From SAT2750 sp963581185 (GTDB lineage Bacteria > Planctomycetota > Planctomycetia > Pirellulales > Pirellulaceae): DNA of 8,744 nt. Where the stretch lies: NCBI GenBank assembly GCA_963581185.1, contig CAUZOB010000203.1, positions 1 to 8,744 on the forward strand, written 5' to 3'. Under the pieces are notes generated by a model, which was given only the letters and a program-made list of their open reading frames with translations, was not told the origin of the DNA and did no database searches. Below, one piece after another: positions 6,884-8,744 of the stretch; the stretch's first letter is position 1, and each line of letters opens with the position of its first letter. A program made the position numbers and the translations under genes.

Positions 6884-6983
6884 AAAAAAGGGCGATTTAC
6901 AGGCTTAACTGTCCCGGCAAACTGGCATTCGTGGGTCGAAAAGGCAAAACCGAATCTATCGATCACAATCGCCCGTTTTTTTT
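6884..6983. terminator. Long-loop inverted repeat with A/T runs, bidirectional
   Basis: GGGCGATT (6890-6897) and AATCGCCC (6967-6974) are perfect inverted repeats 69 bases apart. The left arm is preceded by A6 (6884-6889); the right arm is followed by G and T8 (6976-6983). On each strand the second arm therefore runs into a T-run, as in an intrinsic terminator, but the loop is far too long for a simple one. Weak internal pairing exists (ATTCG 6929-6933 with CGAAT 6951-6955, and TG-CC/GG-CA around 6909-6926). It could be a terminator acting both ways, a structured small RNA closed by a terminal stem, or the remnant of a mobile element's ends. The sequence is not a riboswitch class that I recognise. 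Confidence 0.35.
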
Positions 6984-7133
6984 GGCGGGATCCGGCCCCG
7001 ATTGCGTTACTCATACTAGACGAATGAACCTGAACACGCGAAGAATGAAACATCACTTCACCGTATCGATATCGATCTGCCACGCCAATCTGCGATGAGG
7101 GCCATTCGATATGATGTATCGCTGCGTTTCAAT

Positions 7134-7160
7134 TTGATGCTCGGGTGCAGTCAGGATAAT
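7134..7160 (+). promoter_or_regulatory. Candidate promoter of the metalloprotease gene
   Basis: TTGATG (7134-7139) and GATAAT (7155-7160) resemble sigma-70 -35 and -10 boxes, 15 bases apart (16 if TTTGAT at 7133 is taken). Transcription would begin near 7167, leaving a leader of about 35 bases with AAGAGAG (7184-7190) as a weak ribosome site. Planctomycete promoters are poorly conserved, so this is a suggestion only. Confidence 0.3.
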
Positions 7161-7200
7161 GCTTTCTACTCAGTGGGCACTTTAAGAGAGACCGCGTTCC

Positions 7201-8744
7201 ATGGGCCAGCGACGATTGCGACAACGCCGATCTCGTGTCCCACGCCAACGCAAGCGTAGCTGGCAGCCTGGCCGGCGGCGACTGACAATTGAGTCACTCG
7301 AGGAACGACGATTACTGGCCTTTAATGTCGTCTTCGACTATTCGCTCGATACCAATGGCTTCTTCGATGACGCGACGCACAAGTCAGAACTTGAGCGAGC
7401 AGCAACGGATCTCGAAGCTCGAATTGAAGATGATTTCGATGCTATCGCTCCTAGCGGAGGGAATAGCTGGAATGCGATCATCACGCATCCTCAAACAGGC
7501 AGCTCCCACTCAATATCAAATCTGACGGTCCCGGCCGATACACTCATTATCTATGTCGGCTCACGGAACATTCCCAACCTCGGTATCGGTGGGCCCGGTG
7601 GCTTCAATGCCTCCGGTACTTCTGCTTTCCTGCAGACGATTGTCACACGTGGAGAGTCCGGAATAGACCCGAGTCCTTCCAATAGCGGCTCCAATACGGA
7701 CTTCGCTCCCTGGGGTGGTAGTATCACATTCGATAGTGATACCGCCTGGCACTTTGGAACCGGCTTGCCAGCGTCCGGAAAAAGTGACTTCTATTCGGTC
7801 GCTATCCACGAGGTTGGTCATGTTCTGGGAATTGGGACATCACCGCCCTGGAATAACCAGGTCAATGTATCCGATGACTTTGCCGGCGCTGCGTCAGTCG
7901 CTGCGCATGGATCCACTGTACCGCTCAATAGTACAAATTCGCATTGGGAAAGCGGTACGACCAGCACCCTGCCAGGGACGTCGACAAGCCAGGAAGCGGC
8001 CATGGATCCGCAAATTACCGTCGGCACGCGAAAGCTCTTTACCAAGCTGGATTGGGCAGGCCTTACAGATCTCGGCTGGGAAGTTGCTTCCGCAAATGCC
8101 GCCCCCACACTTGATTCGCTTGCCAACCTCACGATCGCTGAAGATGCTGCCGAACAGACAGTCTCGCTGGCTGGGATCACGGCAGGTGGCAGTGAAAGTC
8201 AGCCGCTCAACGTGACCGCGGTGAGCGATAACACCGGCCTGGTACCAAATCCAAGTGTGACTTACACGTCGGCCGAAGCGACAGGCAGCATAGATTTCAC
8301 GCCGGTCACGGACGCTTCGGGCTCAGCCACGATCACCGTGACTGTGGAAGATGGCGGAGCCGATGGAAATCTGGCAACAACAGCGGACAACGGGACCTTC
8401 AGCCAGACATTCGATGTGACTGTTACTGCGGTCAATGACACACCCACTCTTGATTCGCTTGCCAACCTCACGATTGCTGAAGATGCTGCTGAGCAGACAG
8501 TCTCGCTGGCTGGGATCGCAGCAGGTGGCGGTGAGAGTCAGCCGCTCAAGGTGACCGCGCTGAGCGATAACACCGGCCTGGTACCAAATCCAAGTGTGAC
8601 TTACACGTCGGCCGAGGCGACCGGCAACATGGATTTCACGCCGGTCGTGGATGAAGTAGGCTCTGCCACGATCACGGTGACTGTAGAAGACGGCGGCCTG
8701 GACGGTAACCTGGCAACAACAGCGGACAACGGGACCTTCAGCCA
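7201..8744 (+). CDS. Secreted leishmanolysin-like zinc metalloprotease, tandem repeats (partial, 3' end missing)
   Basis: Frame opens at ATG 7201 and is still open at the window edge (514 codons). An in-frame TAA at 7183-7185 fixes this as the first possible start; AAGAGAG is a weak ribosome site 10 bases upstream. Residues 1-41 are Arg-rich and end in IESLEERRLLAF, the LEPR-XLL-type motif. Residues about 42-300 form a metzincin-like protease domain: HEVGH at 203-207 with H203 and H207 as zinc ligands, E204 as general base, then GIGTSPPW. The usual third His of HExxHxxGxxH is Thr; H248 in SHWE is the probable replacement and AMDP (M268) the Met-turn, an order seen in leishmanolysin (M8)-like enzymes, followed by a W-A-x-LTDLGWEV segment. 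From residue 301 come 113-residue Ig/cadherin-like repeats, the first complete and the second cut off. The product is probably a large extracellular or surface protease; substrate unknown. Confidence 0.85.
   Translation, partial: MGQRRLRQRRSRVPRQRKRSWQPGRRRLTIESLEERRLLAFNVVFDYSLDTNGFFDDATHKSELERAATDLEARIEDDFDAIAPSGGNSWNAIITHPQTGSSHSISNLTVPADTLIIYVGSRNIPNLGIGGPGGFNASGTSAFLQTIVTRGESGIDPSPSNSGSNTDFAPWGGSITFDSDTAWHFGTGLPASGKSDFYSVAIHEVGHVLGIGTSPPWNNQVNVSDDFAGAASVAAHGSTVPLNSTNSHWESGTTSTLPGTSTSQEAAMDPQITVGTRKLFTKLDWAGLTDLGWEVASANAAPTLDSLANLTIAEDAAEQTVSLAGITAGGSESQPLNVTAVSDNTGLVPNPSVTYTSAEATGSIDFTPVTDASGSATITVTVEDGGADGNLATTADNGTFSQTFDVTVTAVNDTPTLDSLANLTIAEDAAEQTVSLAGIAAGGGESQPLKVTALSDNTGLVPNPSVTYTSAEATGNMDFTPVVDEVGSATITVTVEDGGLDGNLATTADNGTFS
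8101..8744 (+). repeat. 339-bp tandem repeats encoding Ig/cadherin-like domains
   Basis: Unit 1 is 8101-8439 and unit 2 starts at 8440 and is cut by the window edge after 305 bases. The offset is exactly 339 bases (113 codons). Hand comparison of 295 aligned bases (8111-8405 with 8450-8744) gives about 32 differences, near 89 percent identity, including an uninterrupted identical run of about 55 bases (8222-8276 against 8561-8615). Each unit has LDSLANLTIAEDAAEQTVSL, then SDNTGLVPNPSVTYTSAEATG, ATITVTVEDGG and a DVTVTAVND end. This pattern is typical of tandem-95/cadherin-like repeats in planctomycete surface proteins. Confidence 0.92.

Larger units (their letters stand above)
6703..7200. other. 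Intergenic region between divergent operons
   Basis: Nearly 500 bases separate the esterase operon (minus) from the metalloprotease gene (plus). An antisense-type 113-codon frame at 6742-7083 is open on the minus strand, but it runs through the inverted repeat, has a low-order composition and no family signal, so I do not call it a gene. The region holds the large inverted repeat at 6884-6983, a candidate promoter at 7134-7160, and two short perfect palindromes, TGTTGCAACA at 6781-6790 and ATCGATATCGAT at 7065-7076, which are too short to interpret. Confidence 0.6.

Noticed and set aside
6742..7083. Minus-strand 113-codon frame upstream of the esterase
   Set aside because: No recognisable domain, and it passes through the 6884-6983 inverted repeat and other intergenic elements.

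Overview
The window looks like chromosomal DNA of a planctomycete, probably of the Pirellulaceae or a related group; this assignment is inferred from protein features, not from a marker gene. Two proteins carry the planctomycete N-terminal LEPR-XLL-type motif (LEPRQMLA and LEERRLLA, each after an Arg-rich stretch). One of them has a pair of dockerin-type calcium loops and the other is a large metalloprotease with tandem Ig/cadherin-like repeats. A signal-peptide protein with secretin-N-like modules and a very Pro/Ala-rich body fits the same lifestyle, as does a catabolic esterase/enolase-superfamily pair.

Layout, left to right. (1) 5-673, minus: a cupin of the ureidoglycolate lyase (AllA) type, complete. 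(2) 674-993: intergenic region between divergent genes, with an imperfect 24-bp palindrome. (3) 994-3432, plus: an exported 812-aa protein with two secretin-N/NolW-like modules, a long Pro/Ala/Val-rich linker containing a 12-bp tandem repeat, and a small folded C-terminal domain. (4) 3567-4559, plus: a LEPR-XLL dockerin protein with an internally duplicated helical C-terminal half. (5) 4613-6702, minus: a two-gene operon, exported alpha/beta hydrolase first and cytosolic mandelate-racemase-like enolase-superfamily protein second, overlapping by ATGA. (6) 6703-7200: intergenic region between divergent genes, holding a symmetric long-range inverted repeat flanked by A/T runs. (7) 7201 to the right edge, plus: the 5' part of a large secreted metalloprotease that runs out of the window inside its second 113-residue repeat.

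How the genes may work together. The esterase and the enolase-superfamily protein are probably co-translated; a plausible role is outside release of an acid (sugar acid or similar) followed by processing in the cytosol, but the substrate cannot be read from sequence. The three large exported proteins (812-aa, dockerin and metalloprotease) point to surface or extracellular protein assembly. There is no clear pathway link between the two groups or to the AllA-like gene.

No rRNA, tRNA, CRISPR array, insertion sequence or integrase was recognised. The observations most worth checking are the enolase-superfamily protein that has Gly at the positions of a metal ligand and the catalytic His, the 57-residue duplication in the dockerin protein, the A/T-flanked inverted repeat at 6884-6983, the secretin-like modules without a secretin barrel, and the displaced third zinc ligand of the metalloprotease.
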